Below are positions 8,261-15,776 of a stretch of DNA of 64,000 bases, in pieces. The notes below the pieces were generated by a model that saw only the letters and a program-made list of their open reading frames with translations, had not been told where the DNA came from and searched no databases. Position 1 is the first letter of the stretch, and each line of letters starts with the position of its first letter. Source of the stretch: Arthrobacter sp. 9V (GTDB lineage: Bacteria; Actinomycetota; Actinomycetes; Actinomycetales; Micrococcaceae); the NCBI RefSeq assembly GCF_902506065.1, contig NZ_LR732912.1, positions 62,001-126,000 on the forward strand. Reading direction: 5' to 3'. A program made the translations under genes and the position numbers.

Positions 8261-9619
8261 ATGGCCACCGCACCCGTCAACAACTGGAACGTGCCCAAGA
8301 AGACCACCGGCCTGGTGCTGTTCTGCTGCTGGCTCGCGATCCTCGCCGAAGGTTACGACGTCGGCGTCCTTGGAGCCATCCTTCCCGCACTTGCCGAGTA
8401 CAAGGAATGGAACCTCAGCCCCTTGGCCCTCGGGGGACTAGGCTCATATGCCTTGATCGGCATGCTTATTGGCGCCCTGTTCATCGGCACGCTCAGCGAC
8501 CTCGTGGGCCGCAAGAAAATGCTCTTGGCGTCCATGGTGATCTTCACGATTACCCAGGCCGGCGCAGCGTGGGCGCCTACTCCGGAATTGTTCGGCATCT
8601 TCCGATTGATCGGCGGGCTGGGCATGGGCGGTGTCATTCCGGTGGCAGCAGCCCTGACCATCGAGTACTCGGCACCGAACAAGCGGTCCTACAACTATGG
8701 ACTCATGTACTCCGGGTACTCGCTGGGTATTGTGGCTGCCGCACTCGCTGCCCTGTTTGTCCTGCCCGTGGGGGGATGGCGTGCAGTCATTGCGATCGGC
8801 GCTGCGCCGGTGGTGTTGCTCCCGATCATCTGGAAGTTCCTCCCCGAGTCCTTGGAATTCCTGGAGTCAAAGGGCCGGAAGTCCGAGGCCAAGGCATTGG
8901 CTGCCAAGCTGAACATCGCCGACTACAAGCCTGTTGTTCCTGTGGCCCCGGCAGCCGGCGTCCAAGCCGACCCATGGTGGAAAACCATCACCACCATGTT
9001 CTCCCGCAAGTACCTGCGCTCCACCGTGTTCTTCTGGATCTCACTGTTCTGCGGCCTGGTCCTTGTCTATGGCCTGAACACGTGGCTGCCGAGCATCATG
9101 AAGAAGGCCGGCTATGACCTCGGCTCGTCCCTGACGTTCCTCCTGGTCTTCAGCCTGGCTTCCGCAATCGGAGGCCTGCTCTTGGGGCGCGCTGCAGACA
9201 AGTACGGCAAGAAGCTCATCCTGGTGGTCTTCTACATCCTGGGCGGTCTGGGCATCATGCTGCTGGTTTTCCCCAACACCATGGTGGTCAACCTGCTGTT
9301 CGTGGCATTCGCAGGTGTGGGTTCCATCTCCACATCGCTGGTCCTCACCGGCTACATCGCCGATTACTACCCGGCCAAGGTCCGCGGCACGGCAACAGGT
9401 TGGGCGTTGAGTTTCGCCCGATTGGGTGCTATTTCAGGTCCGTTGATCGGTGGCTGGATCGCGGGCTCGAAGCTCCCCTTCGAAGCCAACTTCGCCATCT
9501 TCGCCGGCATTGCAGTACTGGCCGCCGGTGCTGTGGCAATGATTCCCAAGCCACAGCCCGAGGCGCCCATTGCCGCCGTCGACGTTGATCCTGACGACGT
9601 CGCGCTGAGCGCGCGCTAA
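8261..9619 (+). CDS. MFS aromatic-acid:H+ symporter (AAHS-like)
   Basis: A 452-residue permease with twelve predicted membrane helices. Typical motifs are 'AEGYDVGVLGAILPAL' in helix 1 (the aromatic-acid symporter D-x-G signature region), 'GTLSDLVGRKKMLL' in loop 2-3 and 'LLLGRAADKYGKKLIL' in loop 8-9. The start is two bases after the flavin-enzyme stop, so translation is coupled. It is the probable importer of the pathway substrate, as in the PcaK/BenK family. A second, separate AAHS transporter is encoded at 61472-62770 beside pobA. Confidence 0.88.
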   Translation: MATAPVNNWNVPKKTTGLVLFCCWLAILAEGYDVGVLGAILPALAEYKEWNLSPLALGGLGSYALIGMLIGALFIGTLSDLVGRKKMLLASMVIFTITQAGAAWAPTPELFGIFRLIGGLGMGGVIPVAAALTIEYSAPNKRSYNYGLMYSGYSLGIVAAALAALFVLPVGGWRAVIAIGAAPVVLLPIIWKFLPESLEFLESKGRKSEAKALAAKLNIADYKPVVPVAPAAGVQADPWWKTITTMFSRKYLRSTVFFWISLFCGLVLVYGLNTWLPSIMKKAGYDLGSSLTFLLVFSLASAIGGLLLGRAADKYGKKLILVVFYILGGLGIMLLVFPNTMVVNLLFVAFAGVGSISTSLVLTGYIADYYPAKVRGTATGWALSFARLGAISGPLIGGWIAGSKLPFEANFAIFAGIAVLAAGAVAMIPKPQPEAPIAAVDVDPDDVALSAR

Positions 9620-9628
9620 GGAGCAATC

Positions 9629-10033
9629 GTGGAAAGGTTTCCGGAGGCGAGCGTCGAGCGAACGGTGGAGTGGGTGGACACCGACGCCTCCGGGCACCAG
9701 CACAACTCAGCCATCCTGCGCTGGGTTGAGGCTGCTGAGGCCGAGCTCTTCCGTTCGCTGGAGTTGCCCGATTACTTCCCCAGCGCTCCGCGGGTGCAGC
9801 AAGTGATCAACTACAAGGCCAAGTTGTGGTTCGGCCAGCGGATCACCGCCACGGTGAAGATCAGCGCACTCGGCCGGACCTCCATGACCATGTCTTTTGA
9901 GGTAGCGTCCGACGCCGGTGAGGTGGCCGCGTACGGGACCGTCACCACCGTGCACGTCCCCAACGGAACGGCCACTGCCCAGCCCTGGCCGGAGCATCTG
10001 GTCCGCGCCGTCAAGACTGCACAGGAGTCCTAA
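9629..10033 (+). CDS. 4-hydroxybenzoyl-CoA thioesterase-like hotdog protein
   Basis: A 134-residue single hotdog protein. The N-terminal 'EWVDTDASGHQHNSAILRWVEAAEAELFRSL' matches the 4HBT/YbgC active-site helix region (Asp followed by Gly-His), and 'VNYKAKLWFGQRITATVKISALGRTSMTMSFEV' (here I-N-Y-K-A-K-L-W-F-G-Q) is the following strand. It starts at GTG 9629 with AAGGAG eight bases before. It is the last gene of the island and a second thioesterase besides TesB, consistent with CoA-thioester chemistry with release of an aromatic or ring-opened acid. A palindromic element follows and may terminate the operon. Confidence 0.84.
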   Translation: MERFPEASVERTVEWVDTDASGHQHNSAILRWVEAAEAELFRSLELPDYFPSAPRVQQVINYKAKLWFGQRITATVKISALGRTSMTMSFEVASDAGEVAAYGTVTTVHVPNGTATAQPWPEHLVRAVKTAQES

Positions 10034-10039
10034 CCCCTC

Positions 10040-10102
10040 CGCCGAGATGGCAGATGATGACCATGTTTGCCTCTGGGACGGGCATTAACTGCCATCTCGG
10101 CG
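10040..10102. repeat. Intergenic palindrome, GGCATTAACTGCC family (copy A)
   Basis: Perfect 14-base arms CGCCGAGATGGCAG (10040-10053) and CTGCCATCTCGGCG (10089-10102). It follows the thioesterase gene and probably ends the catabolic transcript. The right half, GGGCATTAACTGCCA.CTCGGCG, recurs at 10848-10874 and, more diverged, at 58990-59020, so this is a dispersed element. A 19-base direct repeat (10096-10114 and 10125-10143) overlaps its right arm and runs toward the next gene's stop codon. Confidence 0.7.
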
Positions 10103-10148
10103 TGTGGGGCGGGGCGGTTCCGGCCTCGGCGTGTGGGGCGGGGTGTGG

Positions 10149-10682
10149 CTAGCGCAGGCCCTTAAGGATGTTCTTGGGCCGCTGCATCTCTCCGTGCTTG
10201 GCGCCAAGGATGATCACCCAGGCAGCGAATGCCGGAATGGCCCACTGGAGCGCCTTCAGCTGGGTTTGGGCGCTCTTCAACTCATCCGATGCGCCGGCGC
10301 GCGGTTCCGTGGCACCCTTGGCGCCTTCCTCGGAGAGCTCATCAACCTTCTTGCCTACAACACCTGCATACAAGGTGACGGCGGCTCCAGCCAAGGTCAC
10401 CACCGTTTTGTATACAGTGTTTGCGGCGACGCTGTCCTGCTTGGCAATCCGGCCTTTGTTTTCCCAGGCGATGGCCAGATCCGAGGCCAGGTGTCCGGCG
10501 AAAGCTGCTGTCTGAACGGGAGCCCATTTTCCCCAGCCCTTGCTTGAGAGGCGGGTGCGCTCGGTGGGGTCTTTGGCTTCTGCGGCGGCACCGTTGAGTC
10601 CGATGGCACCCATCAGGGAGCCGCCGAACCATGCCGCGGCGGTGAGGTCGTGAATGGAGCGGGCTACGAGATTTCCTGCCAT
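10149..10682 (-). CDS. Conserved hypothetical membrane protein
   Basis: A 177-residue protein I do not recognise as a named family. It has probable membrane segments at about residues 14-34 ('AAWFGGSLMGAIGLNGAAA'), 92-112 ('TVYKTVVTLAGAAVTLYAGVV') and 145-160 ('LQWAIPAFAAWVIILGA'), with a polar loop around 113-140. Its C-terminus, 'KHGEMQRPKNILKGLR', is basic. It is monocistronic, and its promoter contains the ATAGTAAG palindrome at 10751-10770 that is shared with two other promoters within 5 kb. This suggests a common regulator, possibly for stress. Confidence 0.7.
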   Translation of the reverse strand: MAGNLVARSIHDLTAAAWFGGSLMGAIGLNGAAAEAKDPTERTRLSSKGWGKWAPVQTAAFAGHLASDLAIAWENKGRIAKQDSVAANTVYKTVVTLAGAAVTLYAGVVGKKVDELSEEGAKGATEPRAGASDELKSAQTQLKALQWAIPAFAAWVIILGAKHGEMQRPKNILKGLR

Positions 10683-10750
10683 GATTTGCTTCCTATCGTT
10701 GATACGGAAAGGACCTTCCGAGGCGATGAACCTCGAATCAGCGTGGTTCT

Positions 10751-10770
10751 ATAGTAAGCATCCTTACTAT
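10751..10770. promoter_or_regulatory. Candidate operator ATAGTAAG-CATC-CTTACTAT
   Basis: Perfect 8-base arms ATAGTAAG and CTTACTAT around CATC, 69 bases upstream of the membrane-protein start at 10682. Related copies lie at 13567-13586 and 15071-15090, each in a promoter region. Confidence 0.65.
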
Positions 10771-10817
10771 GAAGCGGCTAGTTCGGAGGTCTCCCAAGAG
10801 CCCGGCATCCCGCGACA

Positions 10818-10874
10818 CTCCAGTTAATCCCCATGTTGCCCCCGATTATGGGGCATTAAGTGCCAACTCGGCGG
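10818..10874. repeat. Intergenic palindrome, GGCATTAACTGCC family (copy B)
   Basis: Imperfect hairpin with left arm CAGTTAATCCCCAT (10821-10834) and right arm ATGGGGCATTAAGTG (10848-10862), followed by CCAACTCGGCG as in the other copies. It lies between the divergent membrane-protein and PaaX genes, so it cannot simply be a terminator for either. Confidence 0.6.
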
Positions 10875-10943
10875 GGACTGGCGCCATGCCTATGATGAAC
10901 TGGACTGGCGCCGGAACTGCGGCGCGGAAATGAGGACCCTTCG

Positions 10944-11828
10944 ATGCTCGCCGTCCCGGCACCCCCGGTGCGCCACCAGCAACTACTCGTCACCATTTTT
11001 GGCCTCTACGGGCGGAATGCCGGCGACGCCTTGCCGGTATCTGCACTGATCTCCATGCTGGGCTCACTCGGGTACGATGCTCCGGGCGTGAGGTCTTCAG
11101 TCTCCAGGCTCAAGGCCAAAGGTGTCCTAAAAAGCGTCCGCGAGGGCGGGATCGCCAAGTACAAGATTGCGGAGTCCGTCAGCGATGTATTCCGGGAAGG
11201 TGACCGGCGGATCTTCGCGCCGGAGCAGCCCGCGCCGGTTGATACATGGGTGCTGGCGGTCTTCTCGGTGCCGGAATCCATGCGAAATCGCAGGCACCAG
11301 CTGAGGTCGGAGTTGCTCGCCCTTGGCTTTGGCTCAGTAGCCAACGGCGTGTGGATCGCACCCGCGCAGAAGTTGGAGCAGGCCCGGGAGCGGCTCACTG
11401 CCAGCGGGCTGATCGAATTCGTGGACCTTTTCCGGAGCGACTACGTCTTTGATGGCCCCATGCGGCCCAAGATTTCCGAGTGGTGGGACCTCAAAGAACT
11501 CGATGAGCAGTTCACCGAATTTCTTGAGCTCTACGAGGGCGCGGAGCAGCAGTGGACCGAGCTTGTGGGCAGCGATCCGGAGGCTGCCCTGGCTGAATCC
11601 ACCGAAGAGCTGCGACGTGACGCCTTCCGCTATTACATTCCCATGCTCACCATGTGGCGTAAGTTTCCATACCGGGATCCAAACCTCCCCACGGACTACC
11701 TTCCGCCCGAGTGGCATGGGCCGGCGGTGCGCAGGACCTTCCAGGCGGTTCATCGCCTGGCGGCTCCCCTTGCCGCAGCCCATGCGCATGACGTCATTGC
11801 CGAGGCCTTGAACCCGGCTGCGGCCTGA
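10944..11828 (+). CDS. PaaX-family transcriptional regulator
   Basis: A 294-residue protein. The N-terminus 'QQLLVTIFGLYGRNAGDALPVSALISMLGSLGYDAPGVRSSVSRLKAKGVL' is the PaaX winged helix (about 12-63), followed by 'WVLAVFSVPESMRNRRHQLRSELLALGFGSVANGVWIAP' of the PaaX central domain and a C-terminal helical domain. PaaX repressors classically sense phenylacetyl-CoA, and relatives sense other aryl-CoA esters. No paa gene is adjacent, so the target may be elsewhere or the neighbouring aryl-CoA island. The start is ATG 10944. The 3' end is embedded in a degenerate tandem repeat. Confidence 0.88.
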   Translation: MLAVPAPPVRHQQLLVTIFGLYGRNAGDALPVSALISMLGSLGYDAPGVRSSVSRLKAKGVLKSVREGGIAKYKIAESVSDVFREGDRRIFAPEQPAPVDTWVLAVFSVPESMRNRRHQLRSELLALGFGSVANGVWIAPAQKLEQARERLTASGLIEFVDLFRSDYVFDGPMRPKISEWWDLKELDEQFTEFLELYEGAEQQWTELVGSDPEAALAESTEELRRDAFRYYIPMLTMWRKFPYRDPNLPTDYLPPEWHGPAVRRTFQAVHRLAAPLAAAHAHDVIAEALNPAAA

Positions 11829-11883
11829 GCCCGGCGGCGGCCTTGAACCCGGCCGCCGCTGAGCCCGGCTGCCGCCTGAGCCC
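11810..11883 (+). repeat. Stop-spanning tandem repeat at PaaX 3' end
   Basis: About 4.3 degenerate units of GAGCCCGGCTGCGGCCT starting at 11810, 11827, 11845, 11861 and 11878 (period 16-18). The gene's stop codon TGA is 11826-11828, and each later unit junction again contains TGA. The array fills the space to the convergent VOC gene. Confidence 0.8.
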
Positions 11884-11884
11884 G

Positions 11885-12667
11885 CTACTCGCCGATGCGG
11901 GGTGCGTCGATGATGCCGAACACTTCACCCTGCGGTGCTTGAATGATGGCCATGCGTCCCAGTGGGCTCTCGGTGACGGGCATCAGAAGACGGGACCCGA
12001 GCTCCACGGCCCTATCCGCCGTGCCCTGGACGTAATCGCTGGCAAACCAGGCGAGCCAATGGTTGGGGATGCCGGCAGCAAGGCCGGTGTCATGCTGCAC
12101 GCCGCCCACTTCCCGGCGGTCCAGTGGCCTCCGAATGGTGGAGTAGACGAGGCCTTCTTCGGCAACGTCCTGGTAGCTGACGTCGAAGACCTCGGAGTAG
12201 AAGGCCCTGGCCGAGGCGAAGTCACGGGTGTGGAGTTCGTTCCAGCACAGCGCGCCGTGTTCATTGACCCGTTCAGCGCCGATGTGGGTGCCTGCTTGCC
12301 ACACGCCGAAGGTGGCGCCCACGTTGTCAATTGCCAACGCCATCCGGCCGGATTCCATGACATCGAAGGGAGGGGCAATAAGCTCTCCTCCAGCTGCATG
12401 GATCTTTTGGGCGGTCATGTTGACGTTGTCCGATGCCAGAAATGTGGTCCATACGCTCGGCGCTTCAGGGGCCGGCTTGGGCCCTACGCCCGCTACCGCC
12501 CGCCCGCCGAGGTGTGCAAGCGAGTACTCGCCGGAGTCTTGGCCGCCGTCCACGAAATCCCATCCGAAGAGGTCGCCGTAATAGCCTTTGGCTGCTGCGA
12601 GGTTGTCTACGCCCAGGTCCACCCACATGGGCGTCGCTGCGGGCCAGCTCGAGATTTTGGTGGACAT
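11885..12667 (-). CDS. Two-domain VOC (glyoxalase/bleomycin-resistance) protein, Cfp30B-like
   Basis: A 260-residue protein with two vicinal-oxygen-chelate domains, about 6-120 ('PMWVDLGVDNLAAAKGYYGDLFGWDF') and 135-255 ('CWNELHTRDFASARAFYSEVFDVSY'). The pairing resembles mycobacterial Cfp30B. I choose ATG 12667 because GAGGAG lies seven to eight bases upstream; longer extensions have no ribosome site. Metal ligands are not clear enough to assign an enzymatic reaction. It is convergent with the PaaX gene and its stop abuts the repeat array there. Confidence 0.82.
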   Translation of the reverse strand: MSTKISSWPAATPMWVDLGVDNLAAAKGYYGDLFGWDFVDGGQDSGEYSLAHLGGRAVAGVGPKPAPEAPSVWTTFLASDNVNMTAQKIHAAGGELIAPPFDVMESGRMALAIDNVGATFGVWQAGTHIGAERVNEHGALCWNELHTRDFASARAFYSEVFDVSYQDVAEEGLVYSTIRRPLDRREVGGVQHDTGLAAGIPNHWLAWFASDYVQGTADRAVELGSRLLMPVTESPLGRMAIIQAPQGEVFGIIDAPRIGE

Positions 12668-12818
12668 GGAACTCCTCGGGTTTGGGCGCTTTGGGGCAGC
12701 TGCCTCCCCGTATGCCCGATGCGCCAGGCGTTCGGAGAGGCAGCCACCCATACAGTGCGCCCTGATCCCGATTCGTGACACGCTTTCGGCCACAAATCAC
12801 GGCACCCGCAGACTCGTG

Positions 12819-12840
12819 AGGCGGCAAGCGAAAGCCGCCT
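12819..12840 (-). terminator. Hairpin after NADP-binding reductase gene
   Basis: AGGCGGC (12819-12825) and GCCGCCT (12834-12840) with an AAGCGAAA loop, downstream of the minus-strand gene ending at 12862. There is no clear U-tract, so it is a weak intrinsic terminator at best. Confidence 0.5.
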
Positions 12841-12861
12841 GCCGCCGTCGTGCGTTCCGGG

Positions 12862-13503
12862 TTAGACGGTGCGCGTTGCCTTGGCGAGGTTCTCGCGGAG
12901 TTCGTCCGCGTTCTGGCGGATGACGTAGGCCGGGCGGTCGCGCTCTACGCGCCAGCTGTCCTCCAGCGGCCCCACATTGACGGTGTCAAAACCGAACTCG
13001 TCGTAGAGCTTGGTGACGAGTTCGGCAGCTTCCGGGAAGTCGCTCGCGGTGGCGAGTGCCCGACGGTTGGCGGTGCCTGCAGGGGTGCCGTCAGTGGTGA
13101 TGTCCTTGGCGAAAATGTGGTTGAAGCCCTTGGCCACCTTGGACGTGGGAAGGTGCTTTTGGAGCAGTCCCGAGGTGGTGGCTTCGCCGTTGTCCAACTC
13201 CGGAATGCGGCCGTCGCGCTCCCAGTAATAGTTGTTGGTGTCGATCACGATCTTGCCTTCAAGCGGCTCAACGGGGAGGTCCTTGTAGTTCTTCAGAGGG
13301 ACAGTTACGACGGCGAAATCGCCTGCCGCTGCTGCCTCGCCTGCTGTTGCGGCCCGGGCGCGCGGCCCGAGTTCGGTCACCAGCTCGCTGAGGGTTTCAG
13401 GCCCCCGGGAGTTGCTGATGACCACGTCATAGCCAAGTTCCACTGCTTTACGGGCGACTTGGCTGCCAATGTGTCCTGCACCGATGATTCCGATTGTTGT
13501 CAT
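12862..13503 (-). CDS. NADPH-binding reductase (F420:NADPH oxidoreductase-like)
   Basis: A 213-residue Rossmann protein starting 'MTTIGIIGAGHIGSQVARKAVELGYDVVISNSRGPETL' (GxGxxG at about residues 8-13, NADP-preferring 'SNSRG' at the end of beta-2). The middle has 'AVVTVPLKNYKDLPVEPLEGKIVIDTNNYYW', as in the NADP-dependent F420 reductase/ProC-like group. Many such proteins in actinobacteria act as general NADP-dependent reductases. The start at 13503 removes a 16-residue extension without a ribosome site. It is divergent from the DUF1508-like gene, and the TAGTAAG-type palindrome lies between them. Confidence 0.83.
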   Translation of the reverse strand: MTTIGIIGAGHIGSQVARKAVELGYDVVISNSRGPETLSELVTELGPRARAATAGEAAAAGDFAVVTVPLKNYKDLPVEPLEGKIVIDTNNYYWERDGRIPELDNGEATTSGLLQKHLPTSKVAKGFNHIFAKDITTDGTPAGTANRRALATASDFPEAAELVTKLYDEFGFDTVNVGPLEDSWRVERDRPAYVIRQNADELRENLAKATRTV

Positions 13504-13566
13504 ATTTGGGCCAACAAGAAGTTGCAGCCGCCTATTTCCCGCGTTACGCAATATTTCCGAAAGGCT

Positions 13567-13586
13567 ATACTAAGTAGTCTTACTAT
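13567..13586. promoter_or_regulatory. Candidate operator ATACTAAG-TAGT-CTTACTAT
   Basis: Second copy of the 20-base palindrome, with one mismatch (C for G at arm position 4). It sits 63 bases from the divergent reductase start (13503) and 31 bases before the DUF1508-like gene start (13618). Confidence 0.6.
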
Positions 13587-13617
13587 GCTGGTTGGCATCG
13601 AAGACGGGGAGGTAGCG

Positions 13618-13935
13618 ATGGCCGGACATTTGGAACTGGTTGAAACGCCCGATGGGGAATTTCGGATTTTGATGGTGGACGGCGATGACGTGTTGATGGG
13701 CCTGTCCAAGCAGTTTTCCACCATGGATGAGGCGGTCGAGGGAGTTGCTGCCATCAGGGAGGTGGCTGGAACGGGGCTGCTTCGGCCCGCCTCGGCTGAG
13801 CGGTACGCCGTACTGATGTTGGAGGAACCTGTGATCGACTCGGCGCTGGCGGCGCAAGGCATGCAAGCCCAGGAGTTAGCCCAAAAACAGGCGCAAGCCC
13901 AGGCTCAAGCAAAGGTGGTCAACTGTGGCAGATGA
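13618..13935 (+). CDS. DUF1508 (YegP-like) small protein with Gln/Ala-rich tail
   Basis: A 105-residue protein. 'GHLELVETPDGEFRILMVDGDDVLMGLSKQFSTMDEAVEGVAAIREVA' (residues 3-50) fits one DUF1508 unit. These small proteins are often linked to stress in bacteria, but their chemistry is unknown. The tail 'MQAQELAQKQAQAQAQAKVV' is an unusual Gln-Ala repeat. ATG 13618 is preceded by GGGGAGGT. The gene overlaps the HAD gene by 11 bases, so the two are translationally coupled. Confidence 0.7.
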   Translation: MAGHLELVETPDGEFRILMVDGDDVLMGLSKQFSTMDEAVEGVAAIREVAGTGLLRPASAERYAVLMLEEPVIDSALAAQGMQAQELAQKQAQAQAQAKVVNCGR

Positions 13936-14626
13936 CGGGGCAAAAAAGAAGCGCGGCGTTCTCTTCGATGTTGATGGAACGCTGATCGATTCCAGCTACT
14001 TCCACGCCATGGCCTGGTGGCAGGCGTTCCGACGTGAAGGCCTGGACATCGAAATGTCCGCCATCCATCGGCGCGTGGGCATGGGAGGCGACCGGCTCAT
14101 CCAGAGCTTGGTTCCGGACTGCACGGAGGACATGCAGGAAGACCTCAAGTCCGCGCATGGGGCCGTCTTCTCAACTTTCTGGCCGTCGCTGCGCACCTTT
14201 GATTCTGCCCGCGACCTCCTGGCTGCATGTTCGGATGCAGGGCTGGCCGTGGGGTTGGCCTCATCTGCGCAGGATCGCGACCTTGAAGTGAGCAGGCACC
14301 TTCTTGATGCCGGGTCTTCCATTGATGCGTGGACCAGCTCCAATGATGCCAAGGAGAGCAAGCCTGCCCCGGACATTTTGGAGGCGTGCCTGGAGAAGCT
14401 TGGGCTCAGCCCCGAGGATGTGGTGTTTGTTGGCGATGCGGTATGGGACGTGAAGGCCGGCGCTGCAATCGGCGTTCCTGTGATCGCCCTGACTTGTGGG
14501 GGTATCAGTGAAGCGGAACTGCGCGACGCCGGTGCCGCGGAAGTCTATGACAATCCGCGGCACCTGTTGGAGAATTTGGAGGCCAGCATTATCGGCAAGC
14601 TGACGTCGGGGTTACGGGGCGCCTAG
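13925..14626 (+). CDS. HAD-superfamily phosphatase (beta-phosphoglucomutase-like)
   Basis: A 233-residue HAD hydrolase with motif I 'GVLFDVDGTLIDSSYFH' (catalytic Asp pair at about residues 14-16), motif II Ser in 'VGLASSAQ', the motif III Lys in 'DAKESKPAPDI' and motif IV 'VVFVGDAVWDVKAG'. The cap domain lies between motifs I and II, as in the PGMB/Gph subfamily. It starts at GTG 13925 with AAAGGTGG upstream, overlapping the DUF1508-like gene. The substrate cannot be read from sequence; a small sugar phosphate or phosphoglycolate is typical. Confidence 0.86.
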   Translation: MADDGAKKKRGVLFDVDGTLIDSSYFHAMAWWQAFRREGLDIEMSAIHRRVGMGGDRLIQSLVPDCTEDMQEDLKSAHGAVFSTFWPSLRTFDSARDLLAACSDAGLAVGLASSAQDRDLEVSRHLLDAGSSIDAWTSSNDAKESKPAPDILEACLEKLGLSPEDVVFVGDAVWDVKAGAAIGVPVIALTCGGISEAELRDAGAAEVYDNPRHLLENLEASIIGKLTSGLRGA

Positions 14627-14653
14627 CGCTCGCCGCCGGGGCCGACCTCGCGG

Positions 14654-15037
14654 CTAGCGCGGCTCGTCACTGATGCCCTTGTCCCGTCCGCGGCGATTCC
14701 GCAGGGTCCAAATAATCAACGCGATGATGATTAGCGCCGCGATTCCCGCCAGAACCCAGGGCACGACGTCGGTGCGCGTCTGCTCCTGCTGTTCCGTCTC
14801 GCTGGTGCCTGGGTTGGCCGGCCCGGTCCCGGCAGGATTCGAGACGTCGGTGGTCGGCTCAGCGGTTGGTGTGGCGGTGGATGGACCGGAGGGGTTGCTG
14901 GGTTCCGGCGACGGCGTGGTGGTGGCGGCGACGCTGCCCTGTGCACCTACTACCGCGTTGGCTGCCACCGTTGTGGAGAGAGTGGCCCCGGTGAAAAGAA
15001 CCAAGGCAAGGGTGGTCATGGCTAATCTGCGAAGCAT
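14654..15037 (-). CDS. Secreted/anchored Thr-Pro-rich surface protein
   Basis: A 127-residue protein with a signal peptide ('MLRRLAMTTLALVLFTGATLSTTVAANA', cleavage near residue 28; in pieces MLRRLAMTT and LALVLFTGATL). It continues with a low-complexity Ser/Thr/Pro stretch (about 38-82), then a membrane anchor 'VVPWVLAGIAALIIIALIIW' (93-112) and a basic tail. It lacks an LPXTG motif, so the C-terminal helix probably holds it in the membrane. The start at 15037 has an AGGAGG site. The third TAGTAAG palindrome is 34 bases upstream. It is convergent with the HAD gene. Confidence 0.72.
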   Translation of the reverse strand: MLRRLAMTTLALVLFTGATLSTTVAANAVVGAQGSVAATTTPSPEPSNPSGPSTATPTAEPTTDVSNPAGTGPANPGTSETEQQEQTRTDVVPWVLAGIAALIIIALIIWTLRNRRGRDKGISDEPR

Positions 15038-15070
15038 CGTTCCTCCTGGGTTACTAGCATGATTCCTCAT

Positions 15071-15090
15071 ATAGTAAGCATACTGACTAA
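15071..15090. promoter_or_regulatory. Candidate operator ATAGTAAG-CATA-CTGACTAA
   Basis: Third copy of the palindrome, with two mismatches in the right arm, 34 bases upstream of the Thr-Pro-rich protein start at 15037. Confidence 0.5.
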
Positions 15091-15127
15091 GCCAGGACTG
15101 TGAACGGTTTGCCGACACCTCCTGCCC

Positions 15128-15154
15128 GGTGCCGCCCGCAAGCCGAGCGGCACC
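15128..15154 (-). terminator. Hairpin after FMN reductase gene
   Basis: GGTGCCGC (15128-15135) pairs with GCGGCACC (15147-15154) just downstream of the minus-strand FMN-reductase stop at 15165. No U-tract follows. Confidence 0.5.
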
Positions 15155-15164
15155 CGAGGCGGCG

Positions 15165-15776
15165 TTACCGCGTGAGCTTGGCCGAATCCGGTTCCGGATC
15201 GCCAATGTGGCCCGGTGCGTTGGCGGCGAGGACACGCTGAACGAACGCGCTGTATTCCTCCATATAGTGGCGCAACAGCCCGGCCGTTGCTTCGTCCGTA
15301 ACTGAACCGTCGTCGTCGTACGCGTCCGCAACGAAGCGGATGTAAGCCTCAGGCGCATTCAGCTGCGGCGCGTCCAGGAAGCTCAAAACGCTGCGCATGG
15401 AGGACTGCATCACGGCCGTTCCAATACCGCCCGGCGAGGCGCCGATGATTCCTGTGGGCTTACGCGCGAAAGAGTTGGTGCCCCACGGGCGTGAACCCCA
15501 GTCAATGGCGTTCTTCAAGGCGCCCGGAATCGAGCGGTTGTACTCCGGAGAGATGAACAGGATGCCGTCCGAAGCGGCGATTGCGTCCTTCAGATCCCGG
15601 CCCGCCTGCGGGAAATCGGCGTCGTAATCCGAGCTGTACAGCGGAAGGTCTTTGATGGCGATTTCATGGAACTCCAGTTCCGGCGGCGCCACGCTGATGA
15701 GAGCCTTGGAGAGGACCCGATTGATGGAATTGCTCGCCAGGCTTCCGACGAAGTAACCGATTTTGAAGGTGTCCAT
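15165..15776 (-). CDS. NADPH-dependent FMN reductase (flavodoxin-like)
   Basis: A 203-residue flavodoxin-fold reductase. 'IGYFVGSLASNSINRVLSKAL' forms the phosphate loop (about 5-25). 'GILFISPEYNRSIPGALKNAIDWGSRPW' (around 74-101) is the classic SPEYN/PGALKNAIDW signature of NADPH-dependent FMN/quinone/chromate reductases. Met 15776 was chosen because upstream codons lack a ribosome site. It probably protects against quinones or supplies reduced flavin; no flavin monooxygenase partner is adjacent. Confidence 0.87.
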   Translation of the reverse strand: MDTFKIGYFVGSLASNSINRVLSKALISVAPPELEFHEIAIKDLPLYSSDYDADFPQAGRDLKDAIAASDGILFISPEYNRSIPGALKNAIDWGSRPWGTNSFARKPTGIIGASPGGIGTAVMQSSMRSVLSFLDAPQLNAPEAYIRFVADAYDDDGSVTDEATAGLLRHYMEEYSAFVQRVLAANAPGHIGDPEPDSAKLTR

